A stretch of 12,468 bases of DNA, taken from NCBI GenBank assembly GCA_031257715.1, contig JAIROE010000313.1:1-12468 (forward strand). Direction: 5' to 3'. Origin of the DNA: Treponema sp. (GTDB lineage Bacteria > Spirochaetota > Spirochaetia > Treponematales > Breznakiellaceae). Position numbers and translations under genes: made by a program. This document shows, piece after piece, positions 1 to 7,598 of the stretch. The notes beneath the pieces are model-generated. The model was given only the letters and a program-made list of their open reading frames with translations. It did no database searches and was not told the DNA's origin. How positions within the stretch are numbered: the stretch's first letter is position 1; each line of letters opens with the position of its first letter.

Positions 1-2409
1 CTGATCGATGATGATTTTTATCATGTTTACGGGCGCTTTTTCCCTGACGGCAATGGTTAAAGGCGATGAACCGTCGTCGTCAGTAGCGTGGATCCTGTCT
101 TTGGTGAGCAGAGTGGATACCATGCGGGGCGATGAGGAAAGCGCCGTGAGGAAGGGGGTTCTTCCCCTGGAATTTCGCGCGTGTATGGGGGCGCCGCAGT
201 CAAGCAGAAGGGTGACAAGATCGCTCCGTTCCATCGCCACCGCGATATGAAGGGGCGTGTCGCCTCTGGTATTCCTTGTGACAGGATCGACGCCCCTGTC
301 CGCCAGCCGTTTTACCTGCGAACTGAAGCCCGCCATGACGGCTTCCATAAACGGGGTATTGCCGTCATTGTCTCTGGTTTCAAGATCTGCCCCCCGGCGT
401 ATCAGGGTAGCTTCAAGATCGGCAATCCCCAGCCGTACCGCCTCGTGCAGGGGAGTTTTCCCGGCAAGGTTGTGGGCATTGATGTCGATACCCGCATCAA
501 GGAGATTCTCCGCGGCGGAGGATGCGTTCCAGCGTACCGCCGTGTGAAGGGCGGAATTCCCCAGGCTGTCCCTGGCGTGAAGAAAGGCCCCCGCGGCAAG
601 CAGCGCTCCGGCCGTTTCCGGGCTGTTGTATTTGGCCGCCGTAAAGAGGGGAGTTTCCCCTGTAGCGTTGACGGCTTCGGCAAGGGCTCCTTCCTGTATG
701 AGATAGGGGATGTACGTGTAAAGTTTCCATTGAGCCGCGTAGTGAAGAATGGAATTCCCGAGTCCGTCCCTGGCTTCAAGCGTAAGAGGCGTTATCATCC
801 ATTTCCGTATGGCTCCCGGTGAATGGAACGCAAGGTACAGGGACGATTCTTCACGGGCGTTGGGGGCAAAAATATCCGCCCCGCGGGAAAGGAGCAATGA
901 TCCTGTTTCTTCCTCATTCTGGCGTACCGCAATGTGCAGTCCCGTATCGCCTTCCTTGTTGCGTACATTCACCATGGCTTTCCTGTCAAGGATAAGCCCC
1001 GCGGTTTTTGCGTCCCCATGGTTCCGTATGGTGATATGGAGAAGCGTATTGCCGGCGCTGTCGCTTTTCTGTACCGTATCTTCGGTTATGAGAGCGTCAA
1101 GAAGAGGGCTCCTGTCCCGCAGTGCCTTCTCATAAGGGGTAATTCCTTCGTTATCCGCGGCAAATATATCCGAACCGTATGAAAGAAGAGGCGTCACGCC
1201 GGCCGCGCGGCTTTCCTCAATGGCGAGGTACAGGGCCGTTTTTCCATCGATGTTGCGGATGGAAGTATCGGAGCCTCCCCCAAGCAGCGTCTGAATTATG
1301 TCCGGGCCGCGGTTAAGCGTCACCGCGATATGGAGAGGGGATTCGCCGTGTACGTCGCGTATGTTGGGATTGGCGCCCCGTGAAAGAAAAAGGGAAATGG
1401 CTTCCCGGTGTACCGCCTCGGGAATGGCGACATGGAGCACCGTGTTGCCCTTGGCGTCCTGTGCGTTGACATCGGCCCCTTCGTCAAGGAGAAGATTCAT
1501 GGCCAGGATGTTCCCCGACCTTGCCGCTTCATGAAGCGGCGTGGTTCCCGACGCGTTCTTGATATTGACATCGGCCTTTTTGGCGATGAGAAAACTGATG
1601 AATCCCGTGTAGCCTTCGCGGGCCGCCGCGTGAAGGGGGGCGGAGCCGTCCGCGCCCCGGACGTTGTAATTGATGACGCGCACCGCGGGAGCGAAAAAGG
1701 CGAAGAGGGGAAGATCCGAATAGGCGCCCTGCAGGATGAGCAATTCCGCGCATTCCATGTGGCTGAATGAGCCGGGCCTCTCCAGCGCCAGATCCAGGGG
1801 GTTCTTCCCGTTGTTGTCCCGTATGTCAAGGGGGCTTCCCTCTTCAAGTATGGTACGGACGGCCTCCGTATTGCCCCTCCGGGCGGCAAGGTGGAGGATT
1901 GTTTCCCCGTCTTTGTCCGTTGATTTCATGGAAGAAGTTGTGAGGACGGCCTTAAGGAAAGAACCTCCCGAGGAGACGGCGGTAAGGGCGGGACTTGTTT
2001 CCCCTGGCATGGAGGCGTGAATATCCGCCCCCGCGGCCGCGAGTATTCCGGCGGTTTTATCGTCCCTTTTCGCGGCGCTTATTCCCAGAGGAGTACGGCC
2101 GTCGTTGTCAACGGCGTCCACTTCCGCCCCCATGGAAATAAAGAAGGACGCAAGAAGAGAATCACCGGTTTCGGCCGCCATGTGCAGCGGGGTCCTTCCC
2201 CGGCCGTCCCTGGCGCTTACACTGGTTTGGCCAAGGAACAGCGCCTTGGCCTTTTCCGTCTCTCCCCCTTCAAGAAGGCTCCAGACATCTTCATCCGCCG
2301 GGAGGGCCGCCTCTCCGGCCTTTTTGGGAGTGCTTTCGCATCCTGAAAAAAGGGACACGCAAATAAAAATACCCGTCAAAAGTGATATAAAAAGGATTCC
2401 GGTTTTCAT
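1..2409 (-). CDS. Large ankyrin-repeat lipoprotein, C-terminus off the left edge
   Basis: The minus-strand frame starting at the ATG at 2409 has no stop through position 1, so at least 803 residues are encoded and the C-terminus lies outside the window. The N-terminus is a lipoprotein signal: basic MKTG, a hydrophobic stretch to about residue 20, then LFSGC with the lipidated Cys at 24. After a short linker, about 21-22 ankyrin repeats of roughly 31-34 residues run from about residue 64 to the edge. Well-kept copies have G-T-P-L-H-x-A-A and G-A-D-V/I-N turns. Degenerate copies lack TPLH, and one, around residues 190-245, carries an insertion. Ankyrin arrays are protein-binding scaffolds, so this is probably a membrane-anchored periplasmic or surface binding protein; the partner is unknown. 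No good Shine-Dalgarno precedes 2409, but the signal peptide fixes this start. Many open frames on the opposite strand are by-products of its codon bias. Confidence 0.93.
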   Translation of the reverse strand, partial: MKTGILFISLLTGIFICVSLFSGCESTPKKAGEAALPADEDVWSLLEGGETEKAKALFLGQTSVSARDGRGRTPLHMAAETGDSLLASFFISMGAEVDAVDNDGRTPLGISAAKRDDKTAGILAAAGADIHASMPGETSPALTAVSSGGSFLKAVLTTSSMKSTDKDGETILHLAARRGNTEAVRTILEEGSPLDIRDNNGKNPLDLALERPGSFSHMECAELLILQGAYSDLPLFAFFAPAVRVINYNVRGADGSAPLHAAAREGYTGFISFLIAKKADVNIKNASGTTPLHEAARSGNILAMNLLLDEGADVNAQDAKGNTVLHVAIPEAVHREAISLFLSRGANPNIRDVHGESPLHIAVTLNRGPDIIQTLLGGGSDTSIRNIDGKTALYLAIEESRAAGVTPLLSYGSDIFAADNEGITPYEKALRDRSPLLDALITEDTVQKSDSAGNTLLHITIRNHGDAKTAGLILDRKAMVNVRNKEGDTGLHIAVRQNEEETGSLLLSRGADIFAPNAREESSLYLAFHSPGAIRKWMITPLTLEARDGLGNSILHYAAQWKLYTYIPYLIQEGALAEAVNATGETPLFTAAKYNSPETAGALLAAGAFLHARDSLGNSALHTAVRWNASSAAENLLDAGIDINAHNLAGKTPLHEAVRLGIADLEATLIRRGADLETRDNDGNTPFMEAVMAGFSSQVKRLADRGVDPVTRNTRGDTPLHIAVAMERSDLVTLLLDCGAPIHARNSRGRTPFLTALSSSPRMVSTLLTKDRIHATDDDGSSPLTIAVREKAPVNMIKIIIDQ

Positions 2410-2645
2410 GGTATTATCATCGACAATAAGAAGAAGCTTATGTAGCGTTTGTCCGTAATGTAGATACATACTTCCTTAAAAACCGTGTTTTGCACGCCGT
2501 TCCGGTATGAAACGGGAGCGAATGCGGGGGACTAGAGTCCGCGGTCCGTCCGCGACGAGGCAAGGTTTCGTACAGTACCGGCTTTGCGGACAGGCGCCAC
2601 GCAGGAAAACCGGAATTAATCCGCCCCTCGTGCCGATAATACGGT
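2410..2645. other. Divergent intergenic region between the ankyrin gene and the small plus-strand gene
   Basis: These 236 bp separate the start codons of two divergent genes, so promoters for both should lie here. The stretch 2410-2480 is AT-richer than its surroundings, but I found no hexamer pair on either strand that I would defend. The remainder, 2502-2613, is GC-rich and full of complementary segments, described separately. I see no reading frame with convincing coding character. Confidence 0.6.
2502..2613. other. Candidate structured RNA or leader with competing helices
   Basis: Several complementary segments nest here. CCGGTA (2502-2507) and GAAAC (2509-2513) can pair with GTTTC (2565-2569) and TACCGG (2576-2581), closing a loop of about 50 nt. 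Inside that loop, GGAC-TAGA-GTCC (2529-2540) forms a tetraloop hairpin, and GCGG (2541-2544) can pair with CCGC (2550-2553). Downstream, CCGG (2578-2581) and TGCG (2585-2588) can pair with CCGG (2610-2613) and CGCA (2600-2603). That pairing competes for the CCGG used by the first helix. I compared it from memory with TPP, FMN, cobalamin, guanidine, ZTP, fluoride, c-di-GMP, SRP, tmRNA and RNase P and found no match. It could be the leader of the 2646 gene, an independent small RNA, or chance pairing in GC-rich DNA. The strand is undecided. Confidence 0.25.
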
Positions 2646-2840
2646 ATGGATTATGAAACGCTAACCGCCGAAAAACAGCGCATCATCATGGATCTTGCGG
2701 AGAAGGCCATTTTCCTCCGTCCCGCCCTTGCGACCTTTTCGGACAAGAGTTTGAACGAAAAAATAAAGGATTTTGCCCGGGTCATAGCCGAATCCATTGA
2801 GGACCGAATGTTACAGGCTGTTGCGGACAGGAAGACTTGA
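2646..2840 (+). CDS. Small helical protein of unknown function
   Basis: This frame encodes 64 residues starting MDYETL. The sequence is charged and probably all helical, with an early segment (TAEKQRIIMDLAEKAIF) and a later amphipathic one (EKIKDFARVIAESIEDRM). There are no Cys residues, signal peptide or membrane segment, so it is predicted to be cytoplasmic. Codon choice (frequent GCC, CTT, GAT and CGC) resembles the flanking real genes, which supports it as coding. The weak point is the start: no clear Shine-Dalgarno lies before 2646. An internal ATG at 2688 would leave a shorter protein. It sits downstream of the structured region 2502-2613 and 163 bp before the helicase gene. I do not recognise a family. 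Confidence 0.6.
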   Translation: MDYETLTAEKQRIIMDLAEKAIFLRPALATFSDKSLNEKIKDFARVIAESIEDRMLQAVADRKT

Positions 2841-3003
2841 ACTTCTATGCTTTCCGGCGCCGGCGCCTCAAACCAATTCTTTATTTCGGTATTTTTACCT
2901 CATTTTTGTGTATGGTGCGTAACATGCGGTTGTACGGGCCGTCCCCGCCGCCGGATAGCCGTTTGGCCCGTTATTGTAGTATGCTCCGTGAAGGGGAAAG
3001 AGG
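2841..3003. other. Short intergenic gap before the helicase gene
   Basis: This 163-bp gap begins with a perfect GC palindrome, GGCGCCGGCGCC (2856-2867), which could form a short hairpin. An AT-richer stretch follows (about 2873-2910), but no clean T-run comes immediately after the hairpin, so an intrinsic terminator is not convincing. No promoter hexamer pair stands out. The end of the gap holds the helicase ribosome-binding site, AAGGGG at 2991-2996. Two overlapping short frames here look spurious. Confidence 0.45.
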
Positions 3004-5526
3004 GTGCGGGCGGACAGGCGGTTTACAGGGGCATGCGGCGCGGAACTGCGGGATGAAATAAGTGCCGCGGAGGGAAACGAGGTTTTTGCCTTGGGCTGGA
3101 TCGGCGAGGCGGGCCTTGTGGAACGGATAAGGGTGCTTGCACGGGGAAACGAAGGGGCGGTTCCCGCTGTATGGCAGTGGACGGAAGGCGGCGAAGGGGC
3201 GTCCCCGCCCGATGTCTTTATTCACAATCATCCTTCAGGTTTCCTTGCCCCCAGCGACAACGATCTCCGCATCGCGTGCAGGGCCGCCGAGGAGGGGACA
3301 GGCGCCTACATCACCGACAACGAAGTTGAGAAAGTCTACGTGGTGGCCGAACCCGTACGGCGGAAAAAACGCGTGACGCTGGACCCGGATGCCATTTGCG
3401 CCGCCCTTGAAGAGGGGGGGAGCATTGCCGGAAGGCTCGATTCCTGGGAACCCAGGAAATCCCAGCTGGATCTCATGCGGCTTGTTATACGGGGCTTTAA
3501 CGAGGATGCCGTTGTCGCCGCCGAGGCGGGAACGGGGGTGGGAAAGTCTTTCGCCTATCTTCTTCCCGCGGTGCATTACGCGCTGGCAAACGACGAGCGT
3601 ATCGTCATTTCAACCGCTACCATTAACCTTCAGCAGCAGCTTTTTGAAAAAGACATTCCCCTTGTTGCGCTTTCTTCGGAGCGGAAGATAAAAGCGGTAC
3701 TCATGAAAGGGCGGGGCAACTATCTGTGCCTGCGCCGCCTTGAAGACGCCATGAGGGAACCGGAACTGGGTGAGGAGTACAACGAGGAACTGCGGCGCGT
3801 GGCGCTGTGGGCCGAAACGGCAAAAAACGGCGGCCGTTCCGATCTTTCTTTTGTCCCCGCCGGGGAAGTCTGGTCGAGGGTCTGTTCCGAGGCGGATCTC
3901 TGCATGGGAATGCGCTGCCCCCTGCGGGAGCGCTGCTTTGTCCTTTCCCTCAGAAAAGAAGCCGCCGACGCGAGGATACTCGTGGTCAATCATCACCTCC
4001 TCTTTGCCGATCTTGCCGCCCGGCGTGAGGGGGCCGGTTACGAAGGTACGGTGGTTCTGCCTCCCTACACGCGGGTTGTTATTGACGAAGCCCATACCAT
4101 CGAAGACGCGGCGACGTCCTTTTTTTCAAAGGAATTCAGCCGCCCGGGAATTTTCCGGCTGCTGGGGCGGCTGTACCGGAGGCGGCGGGCAAACCAGCGG
4201 GGGCTTTTGGTTCGGCTTCTCTCCGTGGCGAACCGGGACCCTTCAAACGACAGGCTTGACGAGACGGCCTCGCTCATTGAAAAGGCGCGCGCCGCGGCGG
4301 ATTCTCTTGATGAGGCGGGGCTTCTCCTCTGCGGAGGGGAGGAAAACGGCCAGGCCGCACTGTGGGCAGGATCTCCGGGGGCTTTCCGCCTTACGCCCGC
4401 ACGGGAAGAGGCTTTCCGTTCCCTGTTTCCCCATTTTGCCTCTCTTCGCAAACACATTGACGCGCTGGGGGACATGATACGGCTCCTGCTTGAAGAATGC
4501 GGAGAACAGGATGAACTTGAAAGCTGCGTGTGGGAAATAAAAACGGCGCTGCGCCGCCTTGAGGAGGCGGGGGGGATATGCTCCTCCTTTATCGCTTACC
4601 GGGAAAAGCCGGGGGAGGTAATGTGGATGGAACCGCGCCGGGGCCGGGGCGGTTCGGGAGAGGATTCGGGCAATCCCTGGGTTACCTACACCATCACCCC
4701 GGTGGATGTTGCGCCCGCGCTGGAAGAGGCCCTGTTCAGGCCGAACAAAAGCGTGATCTGCACTTCCGCGACCCTCGCTGTAGGCGGCGGTTCTTTCGAT
4801 TACTGGGCGGGCCGTTCCGGGCTCAGCCTTGCCGGGAACAGGAAATTCTTTTCGGGCTGTTTTCCTTCGCCTTTTCCCTACCATGTTTCGACGCTCCTTG
4901 CCGTTCCTTCCGATGCGCCCCTGCCCGAAGAGCCGGGATACCAGGACTTTGTTGACAGGGCGGTTACGCGCCTTGCCGCGGCTTCCGGAGGTTCCGCTCT
5001 GGTGCTTTTCACGTCCTATCAGTCGCTGCAGAGCGCCTGCGGGGCGGCCTCTCCGGAACTGCGGGAAATGGGGATACGCTGCCTTAAACAGGGGGATGAC
5101 GACCGTTCCCGCCTTCTCGCGAATTTTCTTGAAGACAGGACCAGCGTTCTTTTTGCCACCGATTCATTCTGGCAGGGCGTTGACGCCCCCGGCGATACCC
5201 TGCGCCTTGTTATCCTCTGCCGGCTTCCTTTCAGGACCCCCAGCGATCCCGTATTTGAGGCGCGCAGGGAAGCCCTTGAAAAAAAGGGGAAGAGCGCCTT
5301 CATGGAGCTTTCGCTTCCCGAATCGGTGATGAAATTCAAGCAGGGTTTCGGCCGCCTCATGCGGCGTTCAAGCGACCGGGGAGTGGTGGCGGTTCTGGAC
5401 GGCAGAATCATCAAAAAACGGTACGGTGAATTCTTTATCCGGTCTCTGCCCGAAACAAAAAAATGTTTTGGGGAATTTGAATCGGTGCTGCGGAAAACGG
5501 AATCGTTCCTCCATGAGAAAATTTGA
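3004..5526 (+). CDS. dinG: DinG/XPD-family Fe-S helicase with N-terminal RadC-like JAMM domain
   Basis: The 840-residue product has two parts. Residues about 20-115 resemble the RadC/JAMM metalloprotease-like fold: a likely E26, HNHPSG at 74-79 and PSDND at 83-87, with RadC spacing to the ligand Asp87. From about residue 150 it is an XPD-like superfamily 2 helicase. It shows Walker A AGTGVGKS (175-182), Cys242 then Cys300-x4-Cys305-x5-Cys311 (the DinG 4Fe-4S cysteine spacing), the DEAH box at 361-364, ATDSFWQGVDAPG (718-730) and QGFGRLMRR (780-788). DinG enzymes use ATP to unwind 5' to 3' forked DNA, R-loops and G-quadruplexes in the cytoplasm. The start is GTG at 3004, with AAGGGG seven bases upstream and an in-frame stop at 2989-2991. 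Many Gram-positive DinG proteins carry a DnaQ exonuclease in the N-terminal position; here it is a JAMM domain. The helicase call is firm; what the JAMM domain does is unknown. Confidence 0.93.
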   Translation: MRADRRFTGACGAELRDEISAAEGNEVFALGWIGEAGLVERIRVLARGNEGAVPAVWQWTEGGEGASPPDVFIHNHPSGFLAPSDNDLRIACRAAEEGTGAYITDNEVEKVYVVAEPVRRKKRVTLDPDAICAALEEGGSIAGRLDSWEPRKSQLDLMRLVIRGFNEDAVVAAEAGTGVGKSFAYLLPAVHYALANDERIVISTATINLQQQLFEKDIPLVALSSERKIKAVLMKGRGNYLCLRRLEDAMREPELGEEYNEELRRVALWAETAKNGGRSDLSFVPAGEVWSRVCSEADLCMGMRCPLRERCFVLSLRKEAADARILVVNHHLLFADLAARREGAGYEGTVVLPPYTRVVIDEAHTIEDAATSFFSKEFSRPGIFRLLGRLYRRRRANQRGLLVRLLSVANRDPSNDRLDETASLIEKARAAADSLDEAGLLLCGGEENGQAALWAGSPGAFRLTPAREEAFRSLFPHFASLRKHIDALGDMIRLLLEECGEQDELESCVWEIKTALRRLEEAGGICSSFIAYREKPGEVMWMEPRRGRGGSGEDSGNPWVTYTITPVDVAPALEEALFRPNKSVICTSATLAVGGGSFDYWAGRSGLSLAGNRKFFSGCFPSPFPYHVSTLLAVPSDAPLPEEPGYQDFVDRAVTRLAAASGGSALVLFTSYQSLQSACGAASPELREMGIRCLKQGDDDRSRLLANFLEDRTSVLFATDSFWQGVDAPGDTLRLVILCRLPFRTPSDPVFEARREALEKKGKSAFMELSLPESVMKFKQGFGRLMRRSSDRGVVAVLDGRIIKKRYGEFFIRSLPETKKCFGEFESVLRKTESFLHEKI

Positions 5527-5568
5527 AATCGGTTTCGAAGTAGAATAAACTGATAATGGAGGCTGTTC

Positions 5569-5937
5569 ATGAAGAAAACAGTGCTTGCCCTCGCGTTTAT
5601 CCTTCTTTCGATTCCGCTTTTCGCCCAGATGAGAAACGGGGCAAACGCCGCTTTGGTATCCTGGACAAAGGACGGGGTCGAAACCGGCATGATCGAAAAG
5701 GTGACGAACGCCGTCATTCAGCTTGACGGCAACAATGTACAGTACACCCTGCAGGTAAAGGGTGAAGATCCCATTGTATTCAAATTTAACCGCGTTACCA
5801 AACGTCTGCATGTGGAAAGATCCGGCGAATTGATCCTCAGTACATTGGCGGGCTACGCCGAATCCGGGTCCAATTCAAACATGTCATACACCGACGGGGA
5901 GAATGCGGTCAACGTCCTTAAATTCAGGCGGAAATGA
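5569..5937 (+). CDS. Small exported protein of unknown function
   Basis: The product is 122 residues with a clear Sec signal peptide: MKKT, a hydrophobic core to about residue 17, and a likely cleavage after LFA at residue 19. The mature part of about 100 residues is rich in short beta-like segments (AVIQLDGNNVQYTLQV, PIVFKFNRVTKRLHV) and ends in a basic FRRK. It has no Cys, so it is probably a soluble periplasmic or peripheral envelope protein. GGAGG at 5558-5562 with six-base spacing supports the ATG at 5569. The gene follows the helicase after 42 bp. A weak promoter-like pair, TTGAAA (5523-5528) and TAAACT (5546-5551) with a 17-bp spacer, would place the transcript start almost on the ribosome-binding site, so read-through from the helicase is equally possible. 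I do not recognise a family. Confidence 0.8.
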   Translation: MKKTVLALAFILLSIPLFAQMRNGANAALVSWTKDGVETGMIEKVTNAVIQLDGNNVQYTLQVKGEDPIVFKFNRVTKRLHVERSGELILSTLAGYAESGSNSNMSYTDGENAVNVLKFRRK

Positions 5938-6020
5938 ACCAGCCCGCCATCATTGGTTATTGAATTGACCGCCCAGGAGGCTCCCCCGCCGCAAACGGGT
6001 TCCCGGGTATTAGACCCCCT

Positions 6021-6051
6021 TCAAACAAAAGGCCGGATTGCCGGGAGCCTT
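6021..6051 (-). terminator. Probable intrinsic terminator after the membrane-protein gene
   Basis: Read on the minus strand just past the stop codon at 6054-6056, AAGGC (6047-6051) pairs with GCCTT (6029-6033). An inner CGG (6041-6043) pairs with CCG (6034-6036), leaving a three-base bulge at 6044-6046 and a four-base loop. The T-rich tail TTTTGTTTGA follows, overlapping the last stem bases. Position and tail fit Rho-independent termination of the Rrf2 operon; the bulge makes it imperfect. Confidence 0.45.
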
Positions 6052-6053
6052 CG

Positions 6054-7598
6054 TCACAGGTCGCTGTCAAAGACGGTTTTGCCGAGTCCCCTGTCTTTTA
6101 CGCCGGCCCGGCATTTTTCAAGAATTTCCCGTTCCGTTTCAAGCGCGGTGAAGTTATACACCGTCCCGCCCTTGTCCGCTATTTCCACATCGGGCATTGA
6201 ATAGGCGCCCATGTCCTTGATGACGCGGTCGCAGGCGGCGGACCGGTTTTCCGGGCTGCATTCTTCCGCCCTCTCCGTTATGTCCGTTTCCCTGAAGCCG
6301 GCAGGTTTTTCCCAGATGAGACTGAAAGCCCGCTTGCGGAAATTCTCCAGCTTTATTGCGCCGTTTTCCCGCCTGAGCGCGGCAAGGCGGAAGGCGGGGA
6401 TGAGCCAGAAGAGGATCGAAAAAACAAGGGGAACGATACCCAGCCCTATGGCGATAACGGACCGGGGATCCGCCGTTACCCGCAGGAGGAAACGGGTGAC
6501 GAGGGCGTACACATACGAACTTTCCTCAAATCCGGCCGGGGTAAGAATGGGGCCTGTCGTCGCCGCGTTGTAAAGAAAATAACTTCCGAAAAGGAGGTTT
6601 ATCCCGTTGATGAGAACGAACCATGTGTTCACGTTTTTTTTGTTTGACGAAAAGATACGGAGCCGTTTGACCGGCGCGGTAATTTCGGCGCCGCACGTTC
6701 CGGGGCGCGCCGCGTTTGAGTCCTTTCCGGCATTTACCGACCCTTTGAGGATTTCATCGAAACGGTAGATCACCGTACCGCCGGGAGAAGCCTCGGGCAT
6801 TCCGCCGAATTCGCCGGAGAAGGCAAGGATCTCCTCTTCGGCCCTGTCCGGGGAAAGTCCGGTAAGGGCCATGAATTCGGGGAGGGCCATGATCCCCGAA
6901 TGCGATTGCAGGTAGGCGATGATCGCCTTCTTTTCACGGGAGGCCCAGCCACGGTTCGGATCTTCCTCGCCGAAGACGAAAGAGAAAATGCATTTGTGCA
7001 GGGGCCGTGAAGAGCCGGGCCGTGAAGTTCCCCGCCGCGAAGTCCCGCCGCCGTGCGCGGAAGTCAGTTCCGAATAAAACCAGAGCCGTATAACAAGATG
7101 AAAGATCGATTCGGCGAAAAAAAAGCCGCCGTTCCGCCCGGATCTGCCGCCTCCGTTCCGCCCCGATCTGCCGCCGGAATTGGATGATCCGGCCGCTACA
7201 ACGGAAAGGGCAAGGGACGCCAGCGCGATGAGCATAAAAAGGGCGAAATAACCCACCAGCATCATCATGATCCAGATCTTGAAGACCAGCGAAAAAACGG
7301 CCAAAAGACACACGGCGGCTTTTTCCCGGCAGCGTGAAAGGACAGCGCGGAAACCCCGGTAACGGCTCCTGAAACCCCTCGGGAAGGAATAGAGAATCTC
7401 CCCCGATTCGGTAACTTGGAGCCGGCCGCTGTATTCGTCGGCCGCGCGGGGCAGGAGTTCCCGTACCGTGGAGAGGGGAAGAGCGGTGGCGGCGGTAATG
7501 TCCGCCGCGGTGGCGCCCCGGTCCTGGCGGAAGAGGCGGCGCAGGGTCCCGGTTATCCGCCGGTATGCCTGCTCTTCCCCTGTTCTAGGACGCTTCAT
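6054..7598 (-). CDS. Membrane protein with three winged-helix-like modules, in operon with Rrf2 regulator
   Basis: The product is 514 residues. Three segments, about residues 28-74, 222-283 and 411-486, share one layout: helices with a short turn, then a beta wing ending in G-x-I/V-x-Y-x-F (GEILYSF, GTVIYRF, GTVYNF). This suggests a triplicated winged-helix-like module. Hydrophobic helices lie at about 94-137 (probably two), 159-178, 324-346 and 380-403, so it is an inner-membrane protein. Low-complexity Gly/Arg/Ser linkers occur at 141-158 and 184-199. The stretch FVFGEEDPN followed by the second module resembles, from memory, a cyanobacterial/plastid membrane family sometimes labelled iron-sulfur-cluster related; this is tentative. 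Its ATG at 7598 lies inside the end of the Rrf2 gene (14-bp overlap), and no clear Shine-Dalgarno is seen, so translational coupling is likely. The pairing with an Fe-S type regulator suggests a redox or metal-linked role, which is inference. Confidence 0.85.
   Translation of the reverse strand: MKRPRTGEEQAYRRITGTLRRLFRQDRGATAADITAATALPLSTVRELLPRAADEYSGRLQVTESGEILYSFPRGFRSRYRGFRAVLSRCREKAAVCLLAVFSLVFKIWIMMMLVGYFALFMLIALASLALSVVAAGSSNSGGRSGRNGGGRSGRNGGFFFAESIFHLVIRLWFYSELTSAHGGGTSRRGTSRPGSSRPLHKCIFSFVFGEEDPNRGWASREKKAIIAYLQSHSGIMALPEFMALTGLSPDRAEEEILAFSGEFGGMPEASPGGTVIYRFDEILKGSVNAGKDSNAARPGTCGAEITAPVKRLRIFSSNKKNVNTWFVLINGINLLFGSYFLYNAATTGPILTPAGFEESSYVYALVTRFLLRVTADPRSVIAIGLGIVPLVFSILFWLIPAFRLAALRRENGAIKLENFRKRAFSLIWEKPAGFRETDITERAEECSPENRSAACDRVIKDMGAYSMPDVEIADKGGTVYNFTALETEREILEKCRAGVKDRGLGKTVFDSDL
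7129..7176 (-). repeat. 24-bp tandem duplication inside the membrane-protein gene
   Basis: Two adjacent 24-bp units, 7129-7152 and 7153-7176, differ at only two positions. Because 24 is divisible by three the frame is kept, and each unit encodes about eight residues of a repeated GRSGRNGG-type linker between hydrophobic helices. It looks like slippage expansion of a flexible linker. Copy number could vary between strains. Confidence 0.75.

Noticed and set aside
181..822. Plus-strand 213-residue open frame and similar frames across 8-2458
   Set aside because: They lie codon-aligned or shifted opposite the ankyrin gene, whose repeats, signal peptide and 803 open codons are unambiguous. The plus-strand products show no domain.
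2541..2600. RNase P-like string ACAGTACCGGCTTTGC
   Set aside because: It resembles the 3' part of the RNase P core, but the required 5' GAGGAAAGTCC element and about 250 nt of structure are absent.
2856..2867. GC palindrome GGCGCCGGCGCC as terminator
   Set aside because: The stem would be only about four bases and no T-run follows directly.
2837..3061. Two short plus-strand frames (2837-3061 and 2847-3056) before the helicase
   Set aside because: They overlap each other and the helicase start, lack ribosome-binding sites, and have Arg/Cys-rich composition typical of chance frames.
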